From NCBI RefSeq assembly GCF_003597395.2, contig NC_133771.1, forward strand, positions 52,210,339 to 52,274,338: 64,000 nt of DNA. Reading direction: 5' to 3'. Made by a program: the position numbers and the translations under genes. The notes beneath the pieces are model-generated. The model saw only the letters and a list, made by a program, of their open reading frames with translations. It was not told the origin of the DNA and did not search any database. This DNA comes from Chelonoidis abingdonii. Lineage: Eukaryota > Chordata > Testudines > Testudinidae. Positions 33,301 to 44,984 of this stretch are shown here, piece by piece (the first letter of the stretch is position 1; each line of letters begins with the position of its first letter).

Positions 33301-35633
33301 ACCCAAATAAAAGCCAAACAGAATTACAGTCCTTGTACTTTGGGGAGCAAAAGGAACAGGTATTATGCTATTCCTGCTTCCCCTGGGGACACAGTGTCCC
33401 TAAGATCAGGGGTGGTAGAAGGTGCTGATCCTACGCCAGGGGAGAAACACAAAGACACATTCTTGGATCCAGAATCTGGCTCATAGAATGTAAATATTGC
33501 ACGTGATCTGACATCCCTGAGGAGAAGTGCTACCAAATTAGATATTATTTGGCCAACATCTGTGGGATAGAGAGAGTTGTGTATGTAGCACTGATCTTAA
33601 AAGTCTAAACATGGTGTTGTCCCTTGGCCAAACAGCAGCAGATTTTAGAACTTTGCAGTACATCAATTTCCTGTTGCAAGAAGCTGTGTTTCTGTTTTTA
33701 TTCACAATACAAGTCCTGTTTACCTTACATAGAGATGGCAAAAATGGAAAGCAAAGCTCACCCAGACAATTCTACCTGCCAATAGTCTGATGAAGACTTC
33801 AGTAGATCCAGTCCTGTGCACAGACAGCATTGCCTTACTGGCCCAGGGGTTCTCAGCCTACTGTTTGTTCCTGTGTGCCCCTGTATTCTTGCTTGGGAAA
33901 CCCTTAGCCTAAAACCATACAGCGTGAAAGCATGGAGTCCAATATCCACCACGCTAAGGATGGACTAACTCAAATGGACATGGCTATTAACGAACCACTA
34001 CTGTCCACTAGTTCTATAAGTGGAAGAAACTCTCCAAAGCCCTGTTTGGCTTTCCTGCACATCCCCATTTAGAAAAACAACTGCTTAACCTACACAATCC
34101 TCATAATGACCATCAGGATGCAGTTGCTGTAGCCAGTTCCTGTGAGCAAAGGCTCTCTTCATTTAAGCCTGTCCATCAAGTGTTTGATAAGTATTTGTGT
34201 CAATAATTCATCACATACATTTCACTACCACTTTAGCCAGAGAAAGAGTTTTGGGTTTACAAGTGCAATGCCTGTGTGTCTGGTGAAGTCTGAATGAACC
34301 ACAGTGGCAAGAGCAGACAGAGGGTGGGAGAATGTAATAACTATCTTTTTTGCATCAATATTGACTGTACAGAAATAAGCAGAGTTTAGTACCACATTAA
34401 GATGAATTCTAACTGTGATGTGAGTCAGACTCCAAACTGAGCTAACAGGAGCATTCAGGACATAAATGTTAATCTGTCATGTACTGCACTGTCTAAGTGG
34501 CAAGTTTTCCCTTGTTTATTTTTTTCTCTCATTCAAAATAGTGGAGTAGTTCGTTTACTAATCAATAAACTACAAGGGTGACATTGATATTCATCAGATT
34601 GCTCATCATCTGAGACAAATTATTGCTTCCCAGTGCAGGTATGCTAGAGGAGGAAAATGGAATCCTTTCCCTGCCCAAGCACTCTCACTCATGAAGAAGG
34701 CATATGACTGCATGCACTCCCCTAGGGGTGCTCACAGTGCTGGCATTGTTGAGTGCTATAGAGGGGGCACATTTGAGCGGAATGAAGGAATAATTGTGGA
34801 TCTTCCCTTCTTGGTATTAGCTGGGGAGCACAAGACATCTTTTCCAAAGGTGTAGCATGGACCACCTGTGAGCTCGTTCTCTCACATCAGATCTAGAGGA
34901 ATTATGCCTACCTCTGTGCTATGCAGGTTTAAGAACAGTGCACAGGACTATGAGCCAGGTTCTTTTCCTGACCGCTTAAGCCACCATATTGCTTTCAGAG
35001 GCTATCTGGGCTATCACACTAGCACAGCAAGATTTCTGAGAAGAATTCCTCCAAGTGGTCTTAGCATGCCTTGGCCATGTAGCTGCTGCTGCACCATTCC
35101 AGAGGCTGAACTTTCTGGACTAAAAATGTTTTATGGCCACCTCTCATGCACTCTGTCTCACACTTTGTAAGCTGTATTGTCTCAGAGGACTTTCTTGACT
35201 GGTCATGCATGAAGATCAGTGTTACCAGCTGTTACAATTTCAAAGCAAATTTTTTGCTGTTTGGAGTTTTTCTTAAAGCACTAGTTTCTGAAGTTATTTT
35301 ATTTTGTAAGAATCTCAGCTTACTTTTTAAATCAAAATTTCTAGTCCTCATGGTATGTTAGTACAGAGGTGGCATATGTGAAACCTATGGTTTCCATGTG
35401 GGTGGTAGCTGATTGATTGATTGCTACTGCATCCTGGATATTGTCTATGTGAAATCCTGCTGTGGATGACAAACATAGGGAATTTCAACACCATGATGAG
35501 CAGAGGTCTATTAGTTGCTCCCGAAAACAATGTCTTGAGCTGGTTATCTATAGACACTAGGAGTCTAGGCTTCTTTTGTCCTTTGTCTCACAGGTCATAT
35601 GGAGGTACTCAAACATTTTTGTTTCTGGGATAT
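30302..35633. other. Largely unrecognised, repeat-poor interval
   Basis: About 5.3 kb in which I recognise only a weak MIR-like stretch near 30960-31075 ('tttcagtttccctatcacta'). Reading frames up to 115 codons lack any domain, and none is flanked by convincing splice signals. It could contain conserved non-coding elements, but that cannot be judged without comparison. Confidence 0.35.
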
Positions 35634-36428
35634 TGTCATAAGTAGATAGGTAAGGGTTAATTTTCTTTTACCTGTAAGGGGTGGACAGGGGGGAATCAAG
35701 CACCTGACCAGAGGACCAATCAGAGAACTGGATTTTTTTTAAAGTCTGGGAGGGAAAGGAACTCGGGGTCTTTTGTTTCTCCCGGCTATGGATTGAAACA
35801 GCTTTTCTGCTAACCTCCAATCGTCTTTCCTAATATTCTCTACAAGTGGAGTACAAGGAAACAAAGATAACCGGGATGTGCTGTGGTGTAATTACATGTG
35901 TGCGTTGATTTGCGGCGCCGTTATTGGGCTTAATCTTAAATCAGACTGTTTATTCCTAATCGTTATAAGCAAGAGCCCTGTAATGACATCTTAAGCAAGT
36001 GGGTTATATATTTCTGTATTTCTTTCTTATATAAAGTTTCTAAAACCGTTGAGGTTTTGTTTTTTCTCTGTAAGCGCTACAGAAAGGGGGTGGAAAATCT
36101 CTTATTTACGTACTAAGGTTGAATGCACGCCTCACGGGAGGGTGATTTCCCTCTGTTTTGCCTTCAAGAGGTAAGGTACTCTGCATCGCCCAGGCTCACC
36201 CAGGCAGGGAAGCTGGGAGCAATTAATGAGGAACAAGGGGGAGGACTTGTTTTTCTCATTTGAGATAGGCGAGACCCAGGGTTGGTCTTGGGCCCCAGGA
36301 AAGGGGACCCAGGGTGACCAGGAGCCCTAAAATCCGGTTGGTGCAGCGAGAAAATACCCGGCTGTAAACGTGGGGAATTCATTGAAGCACTCCAGATGTG
36401 GACCTAAGTCCAGATCTGGGACCAGACA
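35634..36428 (+). mobile_element. 5' LTR plus leader fragment with long flanking repeat
   Basis: Begins exactly at an LTR terminus TGTCATAAGTAGATAGGTAA, followed by 'cctgaccagaggaccaatca', as in the copy at 46453. The leader carries TTGGTGCAGCGAGAA (about 36337), a possible tRNA primer-binding site. The fragment stops inside the leader with no 3' LTR and no gag. A direct repeat of about 25 bp ('tcaaacattttt...gtttctgg') flanks it: 35609-35633 and 36429-36452, with two small indels. Transcription signals in the LTR are decayed. Confidence 0.75.
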
Positions 36429-36733
36429 TCAAACATTTTTTGTTTCTGGATAAAGGCCTCATCTGAACTAAGAGGAATACACCTAGACCCTCTTCCCCAT
36501 TGTGACGGTTATTCGTATAATCTTGGAACCAATATAGAAACACGTCGCCGTAGTGTGACCAAAGCATTAAAGGGAGTCAAATAAGGTGTCCTGAACCAAG
36601 TATGGATGCTAGGTTATATTAGCGCTGCTGTTCAATGCTCACGTATCAAAGTGTTTAGGACAGTTGTGAATTATTGCTCGAAACTGTCTGTATTCAAAAT
36701 TATGCTATGCTTCTGGTCATCCCTATAACCACT

Positions 36734-37582
36734 TGTTGATGTTAGCTCTGCTAGCCGCTTATGGCCCATTAAGGACCAGCAGCTAACAATTGACCGCATG
36801 ACGAAAGGCAATATGCCTTGTAACTCAGCAAAGTAGTTATGACACCCCTAGTGACTCTAACTCCCCCCCCCAAATTTTTTTTCTGAAAATTCTTCCACAG
36901 TAAATAACACAACAAAAAAAAAAAAGTGTGTTTCCACCTGAAAAGACTATAAAAAGGCTGAGTCCTCATCTCCATCTGCTCAAATCCTGCTTCTTACTCT
37001 GACGGAACTGCTACATCGACTGAAGTCTGACAAGACTGAAATGACCCACCCCAGGGATTACGCCAGGGACTTGATTTGAACCTGCAGTTTACTCTATCAC
37101 TGCTACAAGCCTGAACTAAGAACTTTGCCATTACTGTATGTAATTGATTCCATTTAACCAATTCTAGCTCTCATCTATATCTTTTTCCTTTTATGAATAA
37201 ACCTTTAGATTTTAGATTCTGAAGGATTGGCAACAGAGCGATTTGTGGGTAAGATCTGATTTGTATATTGACCTGGGTCTGAGGCTTGATTCTTTGGGAT
37301 CGAGAGAACCTTGTTCTTTTATTGGGGTGTTGGTTTTCATAACCATTCATCCCCAGGACGAGTGGCACTGGTGGTGATACTGGGAAACTGGAGTGTCTAC
37401 AGAAATTGCTTGTGTGACTTGTGATTAGCCAGTGGGGAGAGACCAAAAGTCCTCTTTGGCTGGCTGGTTTGGTCTGTCTTAGAGGTGAAAAAACCCCAAC
37501 CTTGGGCTGTAACTACCCCGTTTTAAGCAATTTGTCCTGAATTAGCACTCTCAGTTGGGTCCTGCCAGAACCTCGTTGTCAC
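36734..37582 (+). mobile_element. ERV-type LTR
   Basis: Roughly 850 bp from TGTTGATGTTAGC to CTCGTTGTCACA. A TATA-like 'ctataaaaaggctgagtcc' lies near 36945 and a polyadenylation-like 'gaataaacc' near 37195, in the order expected for U3-R-U5. The 3' half ('gacctgggtctgaggcttg', 'ggagtgtctacagaaattgc', 'gccagtggggagagacc') resembles known turtle ERV LTRs. No adjacent gag is seen. Confidence 0.6.
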
Positions 37583-38580
37583 ACCATGTTCTAGCTGTGA
37601 TGCTCCCTGGGGGTACCCAGGGTTGGAGGTACCTTGCTACCACCTGCCCTTAGCATGAGGTTGCTTTGACTGTGCCTGCTGTGGATCAGTATCCCAACTC
37701 TACCAGCCTCCGGCAATACAACCACTGCCTTCTCTCTCTTTCCAGGTTAATGATAGGAACACTCCAACGCCCAAGTCCTCCGAGCATGTCCAGCCCCCAT
37801 TCCACTGGGCAATCATAGAATTCACATATCCTTTACTCCCAAAATAATAGTGCACACCAGTTTCATGTCAGGATCACCACTCTGCTCAACTCCCAGAGGT
37901 TTTTTAGTAAAAACAAGAAATTTGTTTAACAAAGAACAGAGACTTTAGAAGAAGCAAATAGAATAACTGGAACCAAATGGTTACATAAAAAAAAACAAAA
38001 AAAAACATTCACACACATTCTAGAACCTAGTTTCTCTCATCAGCATTTTTTCCAATCTTTTTCCATTTCATAAGCCACACTCAGCTTGTCCTCTCAGTAA
38101 AGGATGAAGCTTTGTACCTCTAGTTACAGTCCAAAAAATCCATTGTCTTCACTTGTAAACAGGACTATCACCTCCGGGTTTATTTCTTCCTGTAAATTCC
38201 CTTTCTGGAAGATTTCACAGTCCCTTCATTAGCATTTGGCTCAGATTGTAAATGGGCATCCATTGTGAACCGTACAATACTCAATTTACATGTAGCCAGA
38301 CAGATAAACATCTCTTACCTGAAAGAAACTTGCATCTTCTGTTTTGGTGACAATCCCCAAGTCACAGATATTAAGAACATACACTCAAAATTAAGTACAT
38401 CACTACTTATATAATATCCATCCATACATTTCACAATGGAGACAAGTGTGACACCCACTTTCAGCAGAGATTTTACCTGACAATCTTTGGCAAACTTGTA
38501 TGTAGATACCAGATGCAGAAGATCCCTGTAATACCCCTGTCTCCTCTGTCTGTTGGCACCAAGAGGTCCCTGGATCACAG
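37583..38580 (-). mobile_element. Possible LTR-element sequence
   Basis: Follows directly on the LTR. Features such as 'gtaaaaacaagaaatttgtttaacaaagaacagag' (37909-37943), read in reverse, resemble the U3/R region of turtle ERV LTRs, with the 'aaacaaatt' orientation suggesting the minus strand. Boundaries are not defined; no coding remnants. Confidence 0.3.
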
Positions 38581-39607
38581 TAGTTTACAACAGTGAGTAA
38601 TCCCACTGATTTCAATGACAAGTCTGTACAAAATGTAAGTAAATGAAAACGTATCTGAAACAAAGTAAAGATAATGTAGTAATTTAAAATTAATTTTAAA
38701 CTGAAAGAACTTTCAGAAACAACCTAATATTTTATCCTGGAAAAAAAAAAATGGAGCACTGTGCCTTGAAAACTAAGTCTCCAAGGCAGCAAGCCCAGAT
38801 CTTTCAACCAAACAGCTGGTCAAGTACTGCCAACAATAGGATGCAAGAAGTAAGCAGAGTCCAAATGCATCTGAGTCCAACAGATATGGATGTTGACAAG
38901 AAGCTATTTAATCAACCTAATTTATCTGTCAGTACTTATTTTAAACTTATTTTTTAAATGTTATATTTAATATGGACAGCTGATTTTAAAAGACCCTAAA
39001 TAGAAATCAGAAAATGTTTTATTTTGTCTACTTACAGCAAAAGGCAGCAAAAAAGTTTACATTAAAAGAGAGGGAGATTTCAAAAGTTACTACTCAATAA
39101 GCAATATTCCATTATCTCCCTATATCAAAGAACTGGAAATCTTGGGAAAGAAAATGGTGGTCTCTACACCTCTATTTCCGTTTTAAAATACACTTCAAAG
39201 AGCACTAAAAAGTATAAACCAAATTACTTTAAACCCACTTGTAATATCTTTTCTTTGAAAATCATGTAAGGTTGGAAATGCTTTTTTTTTAAAAAAAAAA
39301 ATGAGCATTTTAGAATTTGGATTTTGCCCTTGTAAGAGCAGAAGCCAGGAAGCACAAATGTTCAGATTGCTTTTTGCTGGGTGCAGTCTGCCAATAGCCA
39401 GAACACAGTCTTCCTCACAACTACAGTGTAAAAAAAAAAAAAAAAAAGCCTGTGGCTGCAGGACTTCAGCTCCAAGACTAGTCCCTCTTTCCTCTGAAAT
39501 TAATACAATTTCTAACCATTTTGCACTTTATTCTTTCATTATTCTACATATCTTGTTGAAATACTGGATTGCTTCTGTTCCTCATTCTTGCTGATTCAGC
39601 AACCAGA
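38581..39607. other. Unrecognised; contains poly(A) runs
   Basis: Non-coding A/T-rich DNA. An 18-base A run at 39430-39447 and a T8/A10 tract near 39282-39300 are present. No retrocopy could be matched to the A run. Confidence 0.4.
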
Positions 39608-39815
39608 TGGGGAGGGATAGCTCAGTGGTTTGAGCAATGGCCTGCTAAACCCAGGGTTGTGAGTTTAATCCTTGAGGGGGTCACCCAGGGATCTGGGCCA
39701 AAAATCAGTACTTGGTCCTGCTAGTGAAGGCAGGGATCTGGACTCAGTGACCTTTCAGGGTCCCTTCCAGTTCTATTAGATAGAAATACTAATTTGAGAT
39801 ATACCTATTTCTAAA
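39608..39815 (+). mobile_element. tRNA-derived SINE (turtle Cry-type)
   Basis: Begins with a tRNA-like head: A box in 'gatagctcagtggtttgag', anticodon-arm-like 'ggcctgctaaaccc', and B box 'gggttgtgagtttaatcc'. The body continues 'gagggggtcacccagggatctgg' and ends 'gggtcccttccagttctat' followed by an A/T-rich tail. The same family lies on the opposite strand at 6074-6239. No functional Pol III terminator can be judged. Confidence 0.88.
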
Positions 39816-40642
39816 AATTTTAGCCAAAAAGAATGGGTTGATAAAAAAAATTTACATCTAGGCCTTTGAAGCCTGGGATTTGTAAATGCTCAGTTAAAGT
39901 AGGTCTCATTTACTTCACTGGAAGCTGAATTGGACTCCAAAGGCCTGATTTTCCACTTCTTTGCATCTTTTGTATATATTTACACTTGTGCATAATAGGT
40001 TTAAAGTGATACCCATTCTAATTAGGTCACAGTTTCACCCATTTTGCATTCACAATGCACAGGTGTAAATGACTACACAGCATGAAAAGAAGTGGAAAAT
40101 CAAGCCCAAAACTAGTTGTGGGACAGAGAGCAAACAAAGATTGGTGTCTGCTTAGGGGCAGAAATCAAGAGGTAAGTCAGAACCTTTTTTAAACTCTCTT
40201 GTGCTGAGTTTGCACTTGACTAATTTGATGTTTGATTTTTAAAATATCAAATCTTTTCCACTTCCAGCACTGAGGATTCTTGTTCAGACCTGGACGTTGT
40301 AAAACTTGAGTTAACTGATCGACTGAGGATATGGCAAAAATAAAGAAAATTGAAAATACTCTTGGATATTCACATGCAAATAAATGTGCCCACTAAATAT
40401 TGTCACTGTGATTTTGACAAAATCAAAATTAGGCTTGAAATGAACCTTGGAGTGTTCTGGACTTAGAGGTAGCAGAGATTGATTATACAATGATTTTTCA
40501 CTAGCAAAATGAAAGTTTTAGGATTTCACTTGTCTACACAGAAAAGGTGATCAAGGAAGCATGTCCTCTCTGTCACATTGCTAGTCAGAGATTTTATTGT
40601 CACTGATGTACAAGCAAATGGTAGCAAAGACCCACAACTCTG
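39816..40642. other. No recognised feature
   Basis: Non-coding; nothing recognised. Confidence 0.35.
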
Positions 40643-41732
40643 GCCAGGTCTACACTGCGACTTTAAATCAGTTTAATGGCCGATATACCGATTTAACGCT
40701 GTATCCGTTCACACGACGTCGTCATTAATATCGAGTTAAACGGCTCCTTAAATCGATTTCGGAACTCCTCCCAAACGAGAGGAGTAGCGCTAAATTCGAT
40801 AGTGATAACTCGGATTAGGGTTCATGTGGACGGAAATCGACGTTATTGGCCTCCGGGCGGCATCCCAGAGTGCAGCACTGACCGCTCTGGACAGCAATCT
40901 GAACTCGGATGCAGCGGGCAGGTAAACAGGAAAAGCCCCGCGAACTTTTGAATTACATTTCCTGCTTGCCCAGCGTGGAGCTCTGATCAGCACGGCTGGC
41001 GATGCAGTTTGAAATCGAAAAAGAGCTCCAGCATAGACCGTACGGGAGATACTAGGTCTGATCGCTGTATGGGGAGACAAATCTGTTGTATCCAGCTCCG
41101 TTACAGAACACGAAATGCCAAAGCGTTTGAATAAAAAACTCCAGGATACACAGCGCTGTGTGACAAGCGTAACGGGAAGCCAGAGACTCAAATGGACGCT
41201 CATGAAGGGAGGGAGGGGGTACTGAGGACTCCAGCTATCCCACAGTCCACAGCAGTCTCTGAAAATTATTTGCATTCTTGGCTGAGCTCCCAATGTCTGT
41301 AGGTTCAAACACAGTGTCTGGCGTGGTTCAGGGAACAGCTCCTCAGTTTATTTCCCCCCACCACCACGTGAAAAAAAAAAGGGAAAGATTGCTGTGCTAT
41401 GGCGTTTGCTCAATGCACTCCGCGAAAAAGGCGCCAAAGGGTTGTCTGCTGCCTTCACAAAGGGAGGGGTGAGGCTGTACCCAGCACCACCCGGGGCAGT
41501 GTTTTCTGCCCCATCAGGCACTGTGCTCTCAACACGGAAGTGGGAACTATGGGATAGCTGAGGAACAGCTACCCACAGTGCACCGCTCCTGAAATCGATG
41601 GTAGCTTTGGACCATGGACGCAAACAATCGATTTCGGGATCCCACTGTGGACGCGCTAAACCGATTTTATTAGATCTGTTTTGTAATATCGGTTTAAGCT
41701 AATTTGAAATAATCGTGCAGTGTAGACGTACC
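40643..41732. mobile_element. Harbinger-type non-autonomous element, ~1.09 kb
   Basis: Ends GGCCAGGTCTACACTGCGAC and ...CGTGCAGTGTAGACGTACCC are imperfect inverted repeats. CTCTG occurs next to both ends (40639-40642/G and about 41733-41737), a possible short target duplication. It shares 'ctgaggaacagctacccacagtgca' and 'cccatcaggca' with 22680-23519, though in the opposite orientation. CpG content is high relative to the flanks. The interior encodes no recognisable protein; a 172-codon minus-strand frame (40790-41308) has no domain match. Confidence 0.75.
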
Positions 41733-41929
41733 CTCTGTCTCTGCATTTTCTTTTTTAAATATTGTTTTTATTTTTAAGTAAGATAAGTGAGTCGAACCAA
41801 CAATACAACCATATAAGATATAGGCAACAAGATATAAGCCATTTTTAAATAATTCAGAATCCTATTCCTTTTTATGTGACAAATGAACTAGTCAGATACA
41901 TATGTCCAAAGGTAATGGCTGCCTTGGGC

Positions 41930-42400
41930 CAAATTTTCAAACTTGAATGCCTGATGTTAGCCCATACTTAGACACCTAAATAAGTGTCCTGGTTTTCAGA
42001 GATGCTGAACACTAATGCTTTCCATTTAAGTGAATACGGTGGTCTCATGATTAAGGTACCAAACTGGGTCTCAGGAGATCTGGATAGAAGAGACTTTCAA
42101 ATGTAACTTAGGGATTAATCCTGTGGCACCTTATAGACTAACAGACGTTTTGGAGCATGAGCTTTTGTGGGTGAATACCCACTTCATCAGATACATGCAT
42201 CTGACGAAGTGAGTATTCACCCACAAAAGGTCATGCTCCAAAACATCTGTTAGTCTATAAGGTGCCACAGGATTCTTTTCTGCTTTTACAGATCCAGACT
42301 AACACAACTACCCCTCTGATGTTTAGGGATTAAAGAGCACAAGTCTCATTAATGAAAGAAATACAGATACATGTGTCTAACTTATGTTTGAAAATTTGGG
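41930..42400. repeat. Interspersed repeat interrupted by a Penelope-like tail
   Basis: The flanks of 42118-42322 ('gccaaattttcaaacttgaatgcc', 'cttagacacctaaataagtg', 'tggttttcagagatgctgaac' and, right, 'agagcacaagtctcattaatg') match an old amniote interspersed repeat by recall. The insertion splits it with a 10-bp duplication. Confidence 0.5.
42118..42322. mobile_element. Penelope-like tail, inverted pair
   Basis: A 205-bp insertion flanked by the 10-bp duplication ttagggatta (42108-42117, 42323-42332). Its first half ('atcctgtggcaccttatag' to 'cttcatcagatacatg') and second half are nearly perfect reverse complements, about 80 bp each, followed by 'cagatccagactaacac' and 'ctacccctctgatgt'. 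Each arm contains a CTGA(T/C)GA motif followed by a 6-bp hairpin and AAAA, resembling a decayed hammerhead ribozyme core. Penelope-like retroelements are known to carry hammerhead motifs in terminal repeats. No coding sequence. Confidence 0.65.
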
Positions 42401-42639
42401 CCTGTGCGCCCAATATTTTCTTAGGCCCTCAAATTAATGTACATGTGAAGTTAGGTCATAAATGCCATCAACTAAAAAGTGTTGAAGTCCTACAAGGTCG
42501 AGCGAGGGAGAATTACTGTGCTGTCTAGAAATTCACATATGTTACATCCACCTTTTCTCTGAAGAGAGAATATATGCAGCTACAGCCATATCACTGTGCT
42601 GTGACCCCACAGAAACTCACTAGCTAAATGAAGGTAGGT

Positions 42640-42960
42640 CTGGTTAGTACTCAGATGTTCAGTCCTGACTCAATCGCCCAATATGATGTTAGATGGTACT
42701 GGGATGCTGTCTTTCAGATAAGATATAAAAGCAAGGTGCTAACCACTGGTAATGATGAACAGGACAATGGCACTTTAGTTTATGACAAAAGTAGGAGTGT
42801 AATTCCTGGTGTGCTGGCAAATTGGATAATGACATTTTGTTTACCTAAAATTCTAGTTTCAACAGATTACAGTGTTCCTCATTTTCTACCAGGAGCCTCA
42901 TTTCAGAGTGGGTATAATTTGTGATGAAAGGCATTATTGTGCCTATTTTACAATTTTTGT
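42640..42960 (+). repeat. Old LINE-tail or SINE-like repeat
   Basis: The order 'tactgggatgctgtctttcagataag', 'gcaaggtgctaaccact', 'atggcactttagtttatgac' and 'gtgtaattcctggtgtgctggc' recalls a vertebrate-wide repeat tail associated with L2-like LINEs/SINEs. Diverged; class uncertain. Confidence 0.4.
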
Positions 42961-43067
42961 TTTATTTTCAGTGCTGTTTGCATTATCATTGGTCAGTTGT
43001 TACCATGAAAGAAAGTGTTAGATTTTCACATTTGTGTCCAGTAACTTAAAATGTTGCCCATGATATC

Positions 43068-43234
43068 CAGGGTCGGCACAACCCATTAGGTGATCTAGGC
43101 AGTCACCTAGGGCACTAACATTTGGGGGGTGGCGACTGCAGTGTCCGGACCCTCCGCCGCCTTTGTCGGGGGCGGCATTTCAGGGGCGGGACCTTCCACT
43201 GCCTAGGATGGCAAAAAAGCTGGTGGTGCTCCTG
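43068..43234. mobile_element. Short GC-rich MITE
   Basis: About 167 bp starting CAGGGTCGGCACAACCC and ending GGTGCTCCTG. 'tgatatc' occurs at both junctions (43061-43067 and 43233-43239), suggesting a 7-8-bp duplication of hAT type. 'ggtgatctaggcagtcaccta' inside is self-complementary. Confidence 0.6.
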
Positions 43235-43571
43235 ATATCATCATCATATTGGTATCAAAATGTGTGGATGTGGAATTGTTAGCACTAATAGTCAGCTATC
43301 TGATACACCAACACAAAACAGATAGCAAGTATTACAAATTTGTATAGAAATCTTATTTCTCCTTCGAGTGATTGTGCACCATTTACATTCCATTGTAGTT
43401 GTGTGTGCGCCAATGCAATAGAATCTTGCCCAGCAGTACCACTGGGCAGCAAATGTGCCCCAGCTATCCTTGTGCACGAAGCGGAGTATAAAAAGGGATG
43501 TTGCCATTGCCTCTCTTTCCCGTTCCTTCTTACCACCCCTAGCAAGAGTAGGGCCTCCTTGTTGCTCTAAA

Positions 43572-43904
43572 GCAGTGTTTCCCAAACTTGGGATGTCACT
43601 TGCGTAGGGAAAGCCCCTGGCGGGCCGGGCTAGTTTGTTTACCTGCTGCATCCGCAGGTTCGGCCAATTGAGGCTCCCATTGGCCATGGTTCACCACTGC
43701 AGGCCAATGGGGGCTTCTGGAAGTGGTGTGAGCCCAGGGACGTACTGGCCACCACTTCCTGCAGCCCCCATTGGCCTGGAGTGGCGAACCGCAGTCACTG
43801 GGAGCCACAATCAGCCGGACTTGCATATGTGGCAGGTAAACAAACTGGCCAGGCCTGCCGGGGCTTTCCCTACACAAGGGCCGTCCCAAGTTTGGGAAAC
43901 ACTG
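43572..43904. mobile_element. Palindromic hAT-like MITE, copy 3
   Basis: 333 bp starting CAGTGTTTCCCAAACTTGGG and ending CCAAGTTTGGGAAACACTG. Flanking 8-mers ctctaaag (43564-43571) and ctctagag (43905-43912) differ at one base. The core ('gtttgtttacctgctgcatc', 'ccgcaggttcggcc', 'ccaatgggggc') is shared with 24487-24796 and 26821-27155, but the outermost ends differ. It sits in the 5' part of the DIRS-like element. Confidence 0.9.
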
Positions 43905-44046
43905 CTCTAGAGCTTTGGTTTTCTTGACTAACCAGCTTTAAAAATAAAAATGGTACATAGGTTTTCATACTTTGTATTGCTGTAGCTTGATTAGATAGTT
44001 TTATGCTTTGTGCTCTGCAAGTCTCTCTCTCCATGCACAGATCCTC

Positions 44047-44200
44047 AAAATTTAAACAGTGTGCCACTTGCCGGGTTGTGATACCTGTGTGTGATAGACA
44101 CTCAAAGTATCTGATTTGTTTTGGGAAGGGAACAAATTAGGGACAAATGCCCCATACATACTTCTTTTCCAGAAAGGCCAAAGAAGTCAAGGGAATTCCA
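44047..44200 (+). pseudogene. DIRS-like Gag/ORF1 remnant
   Basis: Translation shows a Cys/His-containing block FKQCATCRVVIPVCDRH and GQMPHTYFFSRKAKEVKGI, resembling the short zinc-binding N-terminal segment ('FKxCxxC...D.H..C..C') of vertebrate DIRS ORF1. Several of the expected cysteines are gone. It follows the hAT MITE and precedes the RT remnant in the same orientation. Confidence 0.5.
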
Positions 44201-44589
44201 CGGTAGAGTCTGTTTGCTAGAGAAGGCAATGTGTCCTTCTTCAGACTCTGACCATGACTACATGAGGATAGAGAGTACTTCTATGCTCCAACCCCAAAAT
44301 CTATATCCAGAGAAGAGACATTGTTCTTCTCCTGTTGCCTTCTTGATGCTGAAAACGTTTCTTCATCCTCTGAGGCTGATAGACTGCATAGGTTTTATAC
44401 TGCATAGGTTTTATACTGCTTCCCACAAATGGGACAAATCATCTAAAGAGTCCTCTAGTACAGAGTCAAGGTTTGGTCATAAATGTGTTCATTGATACTA
44501 AAGTGGCATCACTGACTTCAGCTCTGATGGTGCTGTCAAGACTGTTGCCTTCATCTTTTTTATTGGTCAACTACTTCAACACAAACAAA

Positions 44590-44656
44590 CAAACGAGAAC
44601 CAGGACTTCTCGTTGATTTTGTTGATACAGACTAACACGGCTACCACTCTGAAACC
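44590..44656 (+). repeat. Penelope-like tail scrap
   Basis: 'gttgatacagactaacacggctaccactctg' type sequence (44621-44651), shared with 42118-42322. No duplication detected at its ends; it could have been carried by the surrounding element. Confidence 0.45.
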
Positions 44657-44984
44657 TACTTCAACTCTGGCACCATTGGGTCCAATACCACTTGTACTGT
44701 CTACGAAGCACTTAACCTCTATTTTGGTATAATTGACAATGATATTCTTTGCAAACAAAAACTTATTGTGCCTTTCTGTCCTGAGTCACCATTATTTCAC
44801 TGTCTGATAGCAGTGAGCTCATCAACACTGGCACCATCTACCTTGCCTGCTTTGTCGGCATAGACTGGATACCAGTCATTTTGTCCTCTGCAGCAGCCTC
44901 CATCTGGCTGATAGAGCCAGCTTCGAGGTGGTCTCACGCCCACTTTGGAACATGTTCATCAAGAAAATCAAATTTAGGATGATG

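Noticed and set aside
39430..39447. A18 run as the tail of a retrocopy (also 58023-58040)
   Set aside because: No recognisable gene or SINE upstream and no flanking duplication.
40790..41308. 172-codon minus-strand frame
   Set aside because: Inside a Harbinger-type non-autonomous element, with no domain match.
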